A program made the position numbers and the translations under genes. Positions 1 to 6,605 of a stretch of 9,700 nucleotides of DNA are shown here, piece after piece; positions within the stretch are counted from its first letter, which is position 1; every line of letters begins with the position of its first letter. This stretch comes from an uncultured Lachnoanaerobaculum sp. (GTDB taxonomy: Bacteria; Bacillota; Clostridia; Lachnospirales; Lachnospiraceae), in NCBI GenBank assembly GCA_937925515.1, contig CALALP010000016.1, forward strand, positions 1 to 9,700, given 5' to 3'. The notes beneath the pieces are model-generated. The model had not been told where the DNA came from. It saw nothing but the letters and a program-made list of their open reading frames with translations, and did not search any database.

Positions 1-50
1 GCACGACCTTGCCAAGGTCGGGGTCGCGGGTTCGAGTCCCGTCTCGTGCT
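1..50 (+). tRNA. tRNA-Gly (anticodon GCC), 5' part cut off by the window edge
   Basis: The 3' two thirds of a tRNA are visible. The anticodon stem is positions 4-8 paired with 16-20, and its seven-base loop 9-15 contains anticodon GCC at 11-13, which reads GGC/GGU glycine codons. The T arm follows (GCGGG, loop TTCGAGT, CCCGT; one G-U pair at its base). The 3' acceptor strand CTCGTGC and discriminator T end at 50. CCA is not encoded. The D arm and 5' acceptor strand lie outside the window. A run of seven T residues (50-56) starts at the last base and could help stop transcription. The core closely resembles bacterial tRNA-Gly(GCC). Confidence 0.95.
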
Positions 51-70
51 TTTTTTGTGTAAAAAATGGT

Positions 71-76
71 TATAAT
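71..76 (+). promoter_or_regulatory. Candidate -10 box for the 171-2248 gene unit
   Basis: A perfect TATAAT lies 95 bases upstream of the first start codon of the three-gene unit. No good -35 hexamer lies 16-18 bases upstream, where the tRNA 3' end and its T-run sit. The rest of 77-160 is AT-rich and shows nothing better. The call rests on one hexamer only. Confidence 0.3.
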
Positions 77-170
77 GTATATTTACTTTTACCTCAAACT
101 CTATTAGAATAGTCAAGTATTGTCTTAGAATTGGAAGATTAAAATATATGACAATATAGAAAGAGGTTTT

Positions 171-815
171 ATGTTTGATTTTAAAGATAGATTATTTAGA
201 AAAAGATTTACTATGATGTTTTTTGGAATCATTATTATGGGGTTAGGAGTGAGTATATTTAAGATTTCTATTATGGGAAATGATCCATATAGTGCATTTG
301 CTATGTCAATAGTAAATAGGATAGGGCTTTCATTTTCTATTGTGCTTATAATAACAAATTCTATATGTTTTCTAATTGAGTTAAAATTTGGTAAGAAATA
401 TATTGGTTGGGGGACTTTTGTAAACTGGTTTGGAGTAGGCATTTTTACAGATATCTGGTCATCTATAATACTTAGATTTATAAATGTTCCGGATTCAATA
501 ATACCTAGAATTATACTAATGATTATAGGTGTACTTATATTCTCATTTTCATGTTCACTTTATCAAACAGCTGATATGGGAATAGCACCTTATGACGCTA
601 TTTCATTAGCAATGAATGATTATCTTCCTATGCCCTATTTTTGGTGCAGAGTTATAATAGATGTAAGTTGTTCTTTAACTGCATATTTATTTGGTGGTAT
701 AGTAGGTTTAGGGACTGTTTTTTGTGCTTTAGGAATGGGACCATTTGTCAATTTCTTTAATAAAAGTGTGTCTGAGAAATTATTAAGTTATAATCTATCC
801 GGAGAGCTAACTTGA
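171..815 (+). CDS. YczE/YyaS/YitT-like integral membrane protein
   Basis: This is a 214-residue, very hydrophobic protein with about five to six predicted membrane segments (near residues 13-33, 53-70, 80-100, 111-131, 156-176 and 178-196). It belongs by appearance to the YczE/YyaS/YitT group of bacterial membrane proteins, whose transported substrate or role is not established. The chain is an internal duplication. Residues 35-45 (MGNDPYSAFAM) and 136-148 (MGIAPYDAISLAM) match, and so do the GWGT segment at 79-82 and the GLGT segment at 179-182, both about 100 residues apart. The start ATG has AAGAGG four bases upstream (161-166). The stop TGA overlaps the TTG start of the shikimate kinase gene, so the two are probably translationally coupled. 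I cannot assign a function beyond membrane protein. Confidence 0.85.
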   Translation: MFDFKDRLFRKRFTMMFFGIIIMGLGVSIFKISIMGNDPYSAFAMSIVNRIGLSFSIVLIITNSICFLIELKFGKKYIGWGTFVNWFGVGIFTDIWSSIILRFINVPDSIIPRIILMIIGVLIFSFSCSLYQTADMGIAPYDAISLAMNDYLPMPYFWCRVIIDVSCSLTAYLFGGIVGLGTVFCALGMGPFVNFFNKSVSEKLLSYNLSGELT

Positions 816-1321
816 AAAACCTTATATTAAGTGGATTTATGGGAAGTGGAAAAACAACTATTGCAAAAGTGGTTTCAAGTAAATTAGGCTGTAATTATTT
901 AGATATAGATGAGTGTATAGAGGAAATGTCAAATTTAAAGATTAAGAATATATTTAAAGATTATGGCGAAAAGTATTTTAGAAGTTTAGAATCTAAAATA
1001 GTAAGAAAAACTATGCAAGATAATTTAGATAATTATATAATTGCTACAGGTGGTGGAACATTTTTATATGAGGAAAATGCTGAAATTTTAAAGAACATGG
1101 GAATAGTGGTATATCTTAACAGGAGCTTTGATAACATTTACAAGGATATATCAAAGGATAGGATCAGACCTCTTATATTAAATAGGACATTTGAAGAGAT
1201 AAGGGCTTTATATAATGAAAGAAAACAGTTGTATTTAAAATATGCAGATATATTATTGGAAAATAACGAGAGCTTAGAGGAATGTGTGAAAGAAGTTATA
1301 AAGATAATGCAAATGAGGTAA
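812..1321 (+). CDS. aroK: Shikimate kinase
   Basis: This 169-residue cytoplasmic enzyme has the usual length for the family. It phosphorylates shikimate at the 3-hydroxyl with ATP, the fifth step of chorismate and aromatic amino acid synthesis. Visible motifs in order are the Walker A loop GFMGSGKTT (residues 8-16), the DID shikimate-binding element (31-33), FR at 56-57, the glycine motif ATGGG (78-82), the lid arginine in DRIRPL (residues 116-121), and the C-terminal arginine in NERKQ (R137). The start is TTG at 812, supported by GGAGAG at 801-806 five bases upstream. TTG overlaps the TGA stop of the membrane protein as TTGA, which suggests coupled translation. No other aro genes lie nearby, so the gene stands apart from a pathway operon here. 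Absence of a shikimate-kinase-like alternative such as gluconate kinase is supported by the GGG motif. Confidence 0.93.
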   Translation: MKNLILSGFMGSGKTTIAKVVSSKLGCNYLDIDECIEEMSNLKIKNIFKDYGEKYFRSLESKIVRKTMQDNLDNYIIATGGGTFLYEENAEILKNMGIVVYLNRSFDNIYKDISKDRIRPLILNRTFEEIRALYNERKQLYLKYADILLENNESLEECVKEVIKIMQMR

Positions 1322-1324
1322 AAT

Positions 1325-2248
1325 ATGTGGGTTGCAGATAATTGGAAAGATTATAAAGTTATTGATGCCACTTGTGGAGAGAAACTTGAAAAATGGGGGA
1401 AATACATACTCATAAGACCTGATCCACAAGTTATTTGGAAAACAAAGAAGAGTTCAGATTGGAAACAGAGAAATGGACATTACCATAGAAGTAGTAAAGG
1501 TGGGGGAGAATGGGAGTTTTTTCAGTTACCAAATCAATGGACTATAAGTTATAATTTGCCTATAGAGATATTTAATGGAAATGCTGTAAAAAGCCTAGTA
1601 TTTAATCTTAAACCATTTAGTTTCAAACATACAGGAGTTTTTCCTGAGCAGGCGACTAATTGGGACTGGGCATCTAAGCTTATAAATAAGGCATTAAATA
1701 AAAGAAATGATATAAATGTTTTAAACCTCTTTGCTTATACAGGAGGTGCGACTATAAGTGCTGCAATGGCAGGAGCAAAGGTTACACATGTAGATGCAAG
1801 TAAGGGAATGGTAAATTGGGCAAAGGAAAATGCTGTTTCATCAGGTCTTAAAGATGCCTCTATACGTTGGATTGTAGATGATTGTCTTAAATTTGTAGAA
1901 AGAGAGATAAGGCGTGGAAATACCTATGACGCTATAATAATGGATCCACCGTCTTATGGTAGAGGACCGAAGGGAGAGATTTGGAAAATTGAGGATTCAA
2001 TATATAATTTAATAAGCTTAAGTTCAAAACTATTAAGTAAGAATCCATTATTCTTTTTGATAAATTCATATACAACAGGCTTACAAGCAGGAGTGTTAGC
2101 ATATATGTTAAATACCGAGATAGCAATTAGGGCAGAGGGTGCAAGTGTAAATGCTGACGAGATAGGATTACCTGTTGAAAAAAGCTATGATAAAAATACT
2201 ACACTTATATTGCCATGTGGTGCAAGTGGAAGATGTTATTGGAATTAA
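1325..2248 (+). CDS. Class I SAM-dependent methyltransferase, RlmI-like (COG1092 type)
   Basis: This 307-residue protein has a Rossmann-type methyltransferase core in its second half. SAM-binding motif I is NLFAYTGG (residues 134-141), the acidic ribose-binding position is in HVDAS (155-159), and the substrate/catalytic motif is DPPSYGRG (207-214). An N-terminal region of about 100 residues is rich in Trp and Lys. The nearest known group is the RlmI-like family, which methylates 23S rRNA at a cytosine C5. However, I see no clear N-terminal PUA domain as in E. coli RlmI, and the chain is shorter, so the target is uncertain. The start ATG has GAGG at 1315-1318, inside the end of aroK, and only three bases separate the genes. 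It is the last gene of the three-gene unit and is followed by the hairpin terminator. Confidence 0.85.
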   Translation: MWVADNWKDYKVIDATCGEKLEKWGKYILIRPDPQVIWKTKKSSDWKQRNGHYHRSSKGGGEWEFFQLPNQWTISYNLPIEIFNGNAVKSLVFNLKPFSFKHTGVFPEQATNWDWASKLINKALNKRNDINVLNLFAYTGGATISAAMAGAKVTHVDASKGMVNWAKENAVSSGLKDASIRWIVDDCLKFVEREIRRGNTYDAIIMDPPSYGRGPKGEIWKIEDSIYNLISLSSKLLSKNPLFFLINSYTTGLQAGVLAYMLNTEIAIRAEGASVNADEIGLPVEKSYDKNTTLILPCGASGRCYWN

Positions 2249-2258
2249 ATTAATAAAG

Positions 2259-2299
2259 TAATAGGGGCTTTCTCGATACTCTCGAGGAAGTCCCTATTA
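2259..2299. terminator. Shared hairpin terminator between convergent units
   Basis: An 18-base-pair inverted repeat has arms 2259-2276 and 2282-2299, with a five-base loop (2277-2281) and two G-U type pairs. It lies 11 bases after the methyltransferase stop and 17 bases from the nagB stop on the other strand. On the - strand the exit side is T-rich (read from 2258 down to about 2246); on the + strand no long T-run follows. It fits a bidirectional terminator for both converging transcripts, stronger for the - strand. Confidence 0.85.
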
Positions 2300-2315
2300 T
2301 ATAAGAAGAAACTAA

Positions 2316-3035
2316 TTATAATTTTGAGAATGCCTCTTCATCTCCGACTATTGTAACGTCAGGGTGTAATTGAAGTATTGAGGCAGGGACATTAGGAGTT
2401 ACAGCACCTAAAAAGGCTTGTTTTACAATGTCAGCCTTAGCTTTACCATTTACTATAAGAAGAATTTTTCTAGCTTTCATTATAGTTCCTATGCCCATAG
2501 TGATTGCTTGTCTAGGAACTTCGTCTTTACTATTGAAAAATCTTTCATTTGCATTTATTGTACTTTCACTTAAGTCAACAATATGTGTTTTAACTGAAAA
2601 GCTGTCAGCAGGCTCATTAAAGCCTATATGACCATTATGACCCAGTCCTAGAAGTTGTAAATCAACTCCACCAAGTTTAGCTATATAATCTTCAAATATT
2701 TCACATTCGTCCTCAAGATTTGAAGTATTACCATTTGGAACTCTAGTAGATTTTATATTGATTTTATCAAATAGATTTACTTTCATGAATTGAAAATAAC
2801 TTTGTGGGTCAGTATGCTTTAGCCCTGCATATTCGTCTAAGTTTACTGTTTTTACATTTTCAAAATCTAATAATCCATTTTTATAAAGCTCAATCAAATA
2901 TTCATAAGTTCCAATAGGACTTGAACCTGTTGCTAAACCAAGTACACAATTAGGATTAAGGATTACCTGACTTGCAATGATTGAACCTGCTCTTTTACTT
3001 AAAGCTTTGTAATCTTTTTCTTTAATAAATCTCAT
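2316..3035 (-). CDS. nagB: Glucosamine-6-phosphate deaminase
   Basis: This cytoplasmic enzyme converts glucosamine-6-phosphate to fructose-6-phosphate and ammonia, the last step that feeds amino sugars and sialic acid into glycolysis. Family motifs are clear: phosphate-loop-like LATGSSP (residues 34-40), NLDEY (65-69; the Asp-Glu pair holds the catalytic base), GHNGHIGFNEP (132-142; catalytic His136 and Glu141), and VPASILQLHP (216-225). At 239 residues it is the short Bacillus/Clostridium-type form without the C-terminal extension of E. coli NagB. I chose the ATG at 3035: it has GGAGG five bases upstream (3041-3045). A second in-frame ATG at 3047 would add four residues but overlaps that GGAGG and lacks its own site. 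It follows the ROK kinase by 13 bases and is probably cotranscribed with it. Confidence 0.96.
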   Translation of the reverse strand: MRFIKEKDYKALSKRAGSIIASQVILNPNCVLGLATGSSPIGTYEYLIELYKNGLLDFENVKTVNLDEYAGLKHTDPQSYFQFMKVNLFDKINIKSTRVPNGNTSNLEDECEIFEDYIAKLGGVDLQLLGLGHNGHIGFNEPADSFSVKTHIVDLSESTINANERFFNSKDEVPRQAITMGIGTIMKARKILLIVNGKAKADIVKQAFLGAVTPNVPASILQLHPDVTIVGDEEAFSKL

Positions 3036-3048
3036 ATTAGCCTCCATT

Positions 3049-4011
3049 TTACATTATAGTATCTAAAAGATAGTACACTGCACCTATAAGTCCGGCATCA
3101 TTTCCTAACTTTGCCGGTAATAGTTTAATGCCTTTTCTGAAATTTGGCATAATCTTATTATTCAACTTAGTATCAAGTTTGTCAACAAATAATTCTTTTT
3201 GAGTACTTACTCCACCTCCAATAAGAACTACTTCAGGATTAAAAATATGTACAAGACTTGTAATTCCACAAGCTATATCTTCAATCCAAGTTTCCACTAT
3301 TTTAGTAATTTCCGAATCATTATTTTTAATAGCCTCAAAGATATAAAAACCGTTTAATTCACTTTCAGGTTTAATATCATTTTCATCTAAATAATTTTTT
3401 ACTTGTTTTAAAAGAGCTGTCATAGATGCATATTGCTCAAAGCAGCCAAGATTACCACAAGTACAAACTCTTCCTTTATTATTTATAGAAAAATGACCTA
3501 TCTCTCCGGCAAGCCCACTTCTACCAAGTAAAATCTTATCATTTACTATTATACCACCTCCAAGACCTGTACCTATTGTAAGAATAAGAGCATTTTTAGT
3601 ATCTTTTGCATTGCCTATCCATTTTTCGCCAAGTGCTACACAATTTGCATCATTTACAACTATTACAGGAAGATTATAAAGCTTTTCAAATTCCTCTTTT
3701 ATAGGAGCATTATCCCAATTTCTTATATTTCCACCTGTACCGACTACAATTCCTTTTGGCGTATCAATTTGACCTGTTGCTGAAATTCCTATTCCTAATA
3801 TATTAGCAATATCAAATTTCGATTCTAATATAAATTCTTTACTCTTTTTTAAAACAGTTTCAAGTATTGGAGTTTCATAGTTGTCAAATGAAACACTGTA
3901 TTGATTTTTATATAAAATGTTTCCAATACTATCTACAATCCCCATTTTAGTAGCCGTCCCACCAATATCAATTCCAAGATATAAGCTTTTTTGCTCAAGA
4001 TTTTTATTCAT
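3049..4011 (-). CDS. nanK: ROK-family sugar kinase, probable N-acetylmannosamine kinase
   Basis: This is a 320-residue ROK-family kinase. The N-terminal ATP-binding loop is GIDIGGTATK (residues 13-22), the catalytic Asp is D121 in VNDAN, and the second phosphate loop is TIGTGLGGG (145-153). The zinc site is EIGH (170-173) plus CTCGNLGC (183-190). The third loop is LIGGGVS (263-269). ROK kinases phosphorylate glucose, fructose, GlcNAc or ManNAc, and sequence alone does not decide which. Location opposite nanE and upstream of nagB points to ManNAc (ManNAc to ManNAc-6-P); glucokinase or GlcNAc kinase remain possible. The start at 4011 has GAGGAG five bases upstream. A longer in-frame reading from 4098 would run through that site and the promoter region and is rejected. 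Confidence 0.88.
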   Translation of the reverse strand: MNKNLEQKSLYLGIDIGGTATKMGIVDSIGNILYKNQYSVSFDNYETPILETVLKKSKEFILESKFDIANILGIGISATGQIDTPKGIVVGTGGNIRNWDNAPIKEEFEKLYNLPVIVVNDANCVALGEKWIGNAKDTKNALILTIGTGLGGGIIVNDKILLGRSGLAGEIGHFSINNKGRVCTCGNLGCFEQYASMTALLKQVKNYLDENDIKPESELNGFYIFEAIKNNDSEITKIVETWIEDIACGITSLVHIFNPEVVLIGGGVSTQKELFVDKLDTKLNNKIMPNFRKGIKLLPAKLGNDAGLIGAVYYLLDTIM

Positions 4012-4037
4012 TTCAACTCCTCTTATTATTTTGATGA

Positions 4038-4064
4038 TTGTTACATTAAAAAAAATTGTAACAA
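4038..4064. promoter_or_regulatory. Perfect 8-11-8 palindrome, possible operator or leader hairpin upstream of nanK
   Basis: TTGTTACA (4038-4045) and its exact reverse complement TGTAACAA (4057-4064) flank an 11-base A-rich spacer. The element starts 27 bases upstream of the nanK start codon. If the - strand TATAAT at 4087-4092 is used, it falls just downstream of the transcription start, a usual place for a repressor operator. It could instead form an RNA hairpin in the leader. The regulator is not in the window. Confidence 0.5.
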
Positions 4065-4086
4065 CCTTTATCAGATTTACTAACAC

Positions 4087-4092
4087 ATTATA
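4087..4092 (-). promoter_or_regulatory. Candidate -10 box of the nanK-nagB promoter
   Basis: A perfect TATAAT on the - strand lies 76 bases upstream of the nanK start. The best -35 candidate with 17-base spacing is CTGCAA, only three of six matches, so activity may depend on other contacts. The predicted start of transcription is near 4080. Confidence 0.45.
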
Positions 4093-4137
4093 CAACATCT
4101 AGAACGACTTTGCAGTGGAAAACGATTTTAGAAAGAT

Positions 4138-4169
4138 GATACAAGTTAGTAGTATATTTTGTATATCAT
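4138..4169. repeat. Imperfect inverted repeat in the divergent control region
   Basis: GATACAA (4138-4144) faces TTGTATATC (4159-4167), complementary apart from two extra bases in the right arm, with the flanking AT positions also matching. It sits between the two divergent promoter candidates, where a shared regulator could bind. AT-rich sequence makes chance pairing likely. Confidence 0.25.
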
Positions 4170-4244
4170 ATATAAATTTTAAATATTGATATTATATAAA
4201 ATGTATTATTAGTTTGAAAGTAAATTCTAAAATGGGATAAGGGA

Positions 4245-4272
4245 TTGAAAATATTTTTAAATGTATTAAAAT
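4245..4272 (+). promoter_or_regulatory. Candidate promoter of the nanE operon
   Basis: TTGAAA (4245-4250) and TAAAAT (4267-4272) each match the vegetative consensus at five of six positions, with a 16-base spacer. The transcription start would be near 4279, giving a leader of about 58 bases before nanE. This is the best pair of boxes I see in the stretch. Confidence 0.45.
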
Positions 4273-4336
4273 AAAGACATCTTAAGAGTTGAGTAAATAA
4301 TAGTTTAAAAAAAGTGTTATAAAATTTAAGGAGATA

Positions 4337-5032
4337 ATGAGTAAAATGTGGGAGAAAGTTAATAGCCTTAAAGGAAAATTAATTGTTTCATGTCAGGCAT
4401 TGCCAAATGAACCATTACATTCAGATTATATTATGGGAAGAATGGCACTTGCAGCGATGCAAGGAGGTGCAAGGGGGATAAGAGCTAATTCAAAAGAGGA
4501 TATTAAACAGATTAAATCACAGGTTGACTTGCCTATCATAGGAATTGTAAAAAGAGATTATGAGGATAGTGAAGTTTACATTACCCCCACAATGAAAGAA
4601 GTTGATGAACTTATGGAAGTAAGCCCTGAGATAATTGCACTTGATGCAACCATTGCTTTAAGACCTGAGAAAAAGACTTTAGATGAGTTTTTTGCCGAAA
4701 TAAAGGAAAAATATCCAAATCAGCTACTTATGGCAGATTGCTCTACAATAGAAGAGGCTTTACATGCAGATGAATTAGGTTTTGATTTTATAGGAACTAC
4801 AATGGTAGGCTATACTCCTTGGAGTAAGGGACTTAAAATAGAAGAAAATGATTTTGAAATTTTAAGAACAATTTTATCAAAGGTTAAAAATAAAGTTATA
4901 GCTGAGGGAAATATAAATACACCACAGAAAGCTAAAAGAGTTATTGAACTTGGTGCTTTTAGTGTAGTAGTGGGTTCTATTATAACAAGACCACAGTTAA
5001 TTACAAAGGCATTTGCAGATGCTTTAGAGTAG
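4337..5032 (+). CDS. nanE: N-acylglucosamine-6-phosphate 2-epimerase (ManNAc-6-P epimerase)
   Basis: This 231-residue TIM-barrel enzyme interconverts N-acetylmannosamine-6-phosphate and N-acetylglucosamine-6-phosphate in the cytoplasm, joining sialic acid breakdown to amino sugar metabolism. Family signatures run through the whole chain: SCQALPNEPLH (18-28), GIRAN (47-51), GIVKRDY (69-75; K72 is the expected catalytic Lys), VYITPT (80-85), MADCSTIEEA (132-141), FDFIGTTMVGYT (149-160), AEGNINTP (189-196; E190 the expected acid/base) and VVVGSIITRP (210-219). Length is normal. The ATG at 4337 has AAGGAG only three bases upstream. An ATG three codons in (4346) would have a 12-base spacing, so the exact start is slightly uncertain. 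It heads the + strand operon and is followed by an 89-base gap that may carry a second promoter. Confidence 0.95.
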   Translation: MSKMWEKVNSLKGKLIVSCQALPNEPLHSDYIMGRMALAAMQGGARGIRANSKEDIKQIKSQVDLPIIGIVKRDYEDSEVYITPTMKEVDELMEVSPEIIALDATIALRPEKKTLDEFFAEIKEKYPNQLLMADCSTIEEALHADELGFDFIGTTMVGYTPWSKGLKIEENDFEILRTILSKVKNKVIAEGNINTPQKAKRVIELGAFSVVVGSIITRPQLITKAFADALE

Positions 5033-5046
5033 GTAAGCCTGAATTA

Positions 5047-5084
5047 TATTTGATGATGTCAAATAAATATAAAATCTTTAAAAT
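5047..5084 (+). promoter_or_regulatory. Palindrome overlapping a possible internal promoter before the binding-protein gene
   Basis: A perfect 7-5-7 palindrome, TATTTGA and TCAAATA, spans 5047-5065. Overlapping it is a weak promoter-like pair, ATGTCA (5056-5061) and TAAAAT (5079-5084) with a 17-base spacer. The arrangement would suit an operator covering a -35 box, or the palindrome could be a transcript hairpin after nanE. A smaller hairpin (5091-5095 with 5102-5106) lies just before the ribosome site of the next gene. Confidence 0.3.
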
Positions 5085-5121
5085 AGAATGATAGCTTAAA
5101 GGCTATAAAAAGGAGGGAAAA

Positions 5122-6510
5122 ATGAAAAGAAAAGTTATAAGTATGTTATTAGCAACAACTATGGCAGTGTCTTTGCTTGCAGGTTGTACATCTAAGGAAA
5201 CAACCCAAAATAGCAGTGCAGAAAGTAATGTAGAAACTAAAAAGGATGGTAATTCAGAAACTAAGGCAGAGGAAAGTAAGAGTGCTGAACTTGAGGGGGA
5301 TATTACTTTTTGGCATTCATTTACACAAGGACCTAGACTTGAATCTATACAGGCATCAGCAGATAAATTTATGCAGGAACACCCAAAAGTTCACATTAAA
5401 ATTGAAACTTTTTCTTGGAATGATTTTTATACAAAGTGGACAACTGGTCTTGCATCAGGAAATGTACCGGATATGAGTACAGCACTTGTGGGACAAGTTG
5501 CAGAAATGATTAATTCAGATGCTATAATTCCTATAAATGGTTTAATTGATGATATTGGAAGAGATAAGTTTAATGAAAATGCTTTAAAAGAAACTTCAGT
5601 TGACGGAAATAATTATTCAATACCACTTTATTCACATGCAATGGTAATGTGGATTAGAAAAGATTTAATGGAAAAGAACAATTTACAAGTACCTAAAACT
5701 TGGGATGAGTTATATGAGGCGGCAAAGACTTTAACTAAAGACGGAGTTTACGGATTATCTTTTCCTTGTGGAACAACTGATTTTCAGGCGACAAACTTCC
5801 TTAATTTTTATGTAAGAAGTGGTGGTGGAAGTTTACTTACAGATGATTTGAAAGCTAATTTAACAAGTGATTTAGCTATTGAGGGAATTAACTATTGGCT
5901 CAAAATATACAATGAATGTTCTCCAAAAGATTCAATTAATTATAATGTATTAGACCAAGCAACATTGTACTATCAAGGAAAAACAGCATTCGACTTTAAT
6001 TCAGGTTTTCAGATTTCAGGTGTAGCAAAGAACTCTCCGGACCTTTTGCAATACGTAGATTGCTATCCGATACCTACAATAGATGGTCATGAACAAAAAG
6101 GTATTACTACTTCAAATCAGCCATTGGTAATTTGGAAAAAATCTAAGCATCCTGAAATTTGTGAGGCATTTATAAAGACACTTTATGAAAATGAGGCTTA
6201 TATTAACTTCTTACATGCAACTCCTGTTGGAATGCTCCCTGCAATTAAAGGAATAGAAGATACACAGGAATATAAAAATGATGACATGATTAAGCAATTT
6301 GAGCATGCAGAACAAGTTATTAGTTCACAAATTCCGGGAGGAACAGCTATTGGTTTTGAGCATGGCCCAAGTGTACAGGCAGGTATTTTAACAAATCAAC
6401 ATGTTATTGAGAAAATGTTCCAAGATATTATAACAAATGGAACAGACGTTAAAGAGGCTGCAAAGGCTGCTGAAGATGAGCTAAATAGTTTAATGGAAGT
6501 AGCTCAATAA
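5122..6510 (+). CDS. ABC transporter sugar-binding lipoprotein, probable sialic acid / 2,7-anhydro-sialic acid binding protein
   Basis: This 462-residue protein is a family 1 extracellular solute-binding protein. It starts with a charged stretch, a hydrophobic core and the lipobox LLAGC, so Cys22 is expected to be lipidated and anchor it to the outer face of the membrane. Residues 23-58 form a Ser/Glu/Lys-rich flexible linker. The binding domain begins near ITFWHSF (61-67) and continues with family features such as the PDMS segment and TWDELYEAAK. It captures the substrate and delivers it to the two permeases encoded next. Context (nanE upstream, an oxidoreductase downstream) suggests a SatA/SAT2-like sialic acid specificity; the fold alone would equally fit other sugars. 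AGGAGG lies five bases before the ATG. A hairpin separates it from the permease genes. Confidence 0.9.
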   Translation: MKRKVISMLLATTMAVSLLAGCTSKETTQNSSAESNVETKKDGNSETKAEESKSAELEGDITFWHSFTQGPRLESIQASADKFMQEHPKVHIKIETFSWNDFYTKWTTGLASGNVPDMSTALVGQVAEMINSDAIIPINGLIDDIGRDKFNENALKETSVDGNNYSIPLYSHAMVMWIRKDLMEKNNLQVPKTWDELYEAAKTLTKDGVYGLSFPCGTTDFQATNFLNFYVRSGGGSLLTDDLKANLTSDLAIEGINYWLKIYNECSPKDSINYNVLDQATLYYQGKTAFDFNSGFQISGVAKNSPDLLQYVDCYPIPTIDGHEQKGITTSNQPLVIWKKSKHPEICEAFIKTLYENEAYINFLHATPVGMLPAIKGIEDTQEYKNDDMIKQFEHAEQVISSQIPGGTAIGFEHGPSVQAGILTNQHVIEKMFQDIITNGTDVKEAAKAAEDELNSLMEVAQ

Positions 6511-6522
6511 TTATATTAATGT

Positions 6523-6577
6523 TAAAGAGTAGGCTTGTATTTTAATAGAATATTTTATATACAATGTCTGCTCTTTA
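6523..6577 (+). promoter_or_regulatory. Long hairpin between binding-protein and permease genes
   Basis: Arms 6523-6540 and 6559-6577 pair almost fully (AAAGAG with CTCTTT at the base, TTGTAT with ATACAA at the top), with two G-U pairs and one bulged A. A small inner hairpin (6544-6547 with 6551-6554) sits in the loop. No T-run follows, so it is not a typical terminator. Such elements after binding-protein genes often shield the upstream message or limit read-through, keeping the binding protein in excess over the permeases. Confidence 0.65.
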
Positions 6578-6605
6578 CTATGCGTAGGTGAAAGGTGGAA
6601 CAAAG

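Larger units (their letters stand above)
4012..4336. promoter_or_regulatory. Divergent control region between nanK-nagB and the nanE operon
   Basis: This 325-bp gene-free stretch is very AT-rich and drives both halves of the sialic acid locus. It holds a - strand -10 box, a perfect palindrome in the nanK leader, an imperfect inverted repeat in the middle and a + strand promoter before nanE; these are listed separately. A weak catabolite-response-element-like stretch lies at 4117-4130 (two departures from the loose consensus), too weak to call. No short gene with a ribosome site is visible. Confidence 0.75.

Noticed and set aside
1..170. tRNA-Gly as an integration site for a mobile island
   Set aside because: No integrase, no repeat of the tRNA 3' end elsewhere in the window and no shift in base composition in the adjacent genes.
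4012..4098. N-terminal extension of the ROK kinase to the ATG at 4098
   Set aside because: The extension has no ribosome site, covers the promoter-proximal palindrome, and the ROK fold begins right after the ATG at 4011, which has GAGGAG.
4117..4130. Catabolite response element-like sequence centred on ACG in the divergent control region
   Set aside because: It departs from the loose consensus at two positions, including the outer TG/CA, and AT-rich DNA gives such matches often.
4315..4323. Extended -10-like TGTTATAAA just before nanE
   Set aside because: Transcription would begin at or inside the nanE ribosome site, and no -35 element lies at a usable distance.
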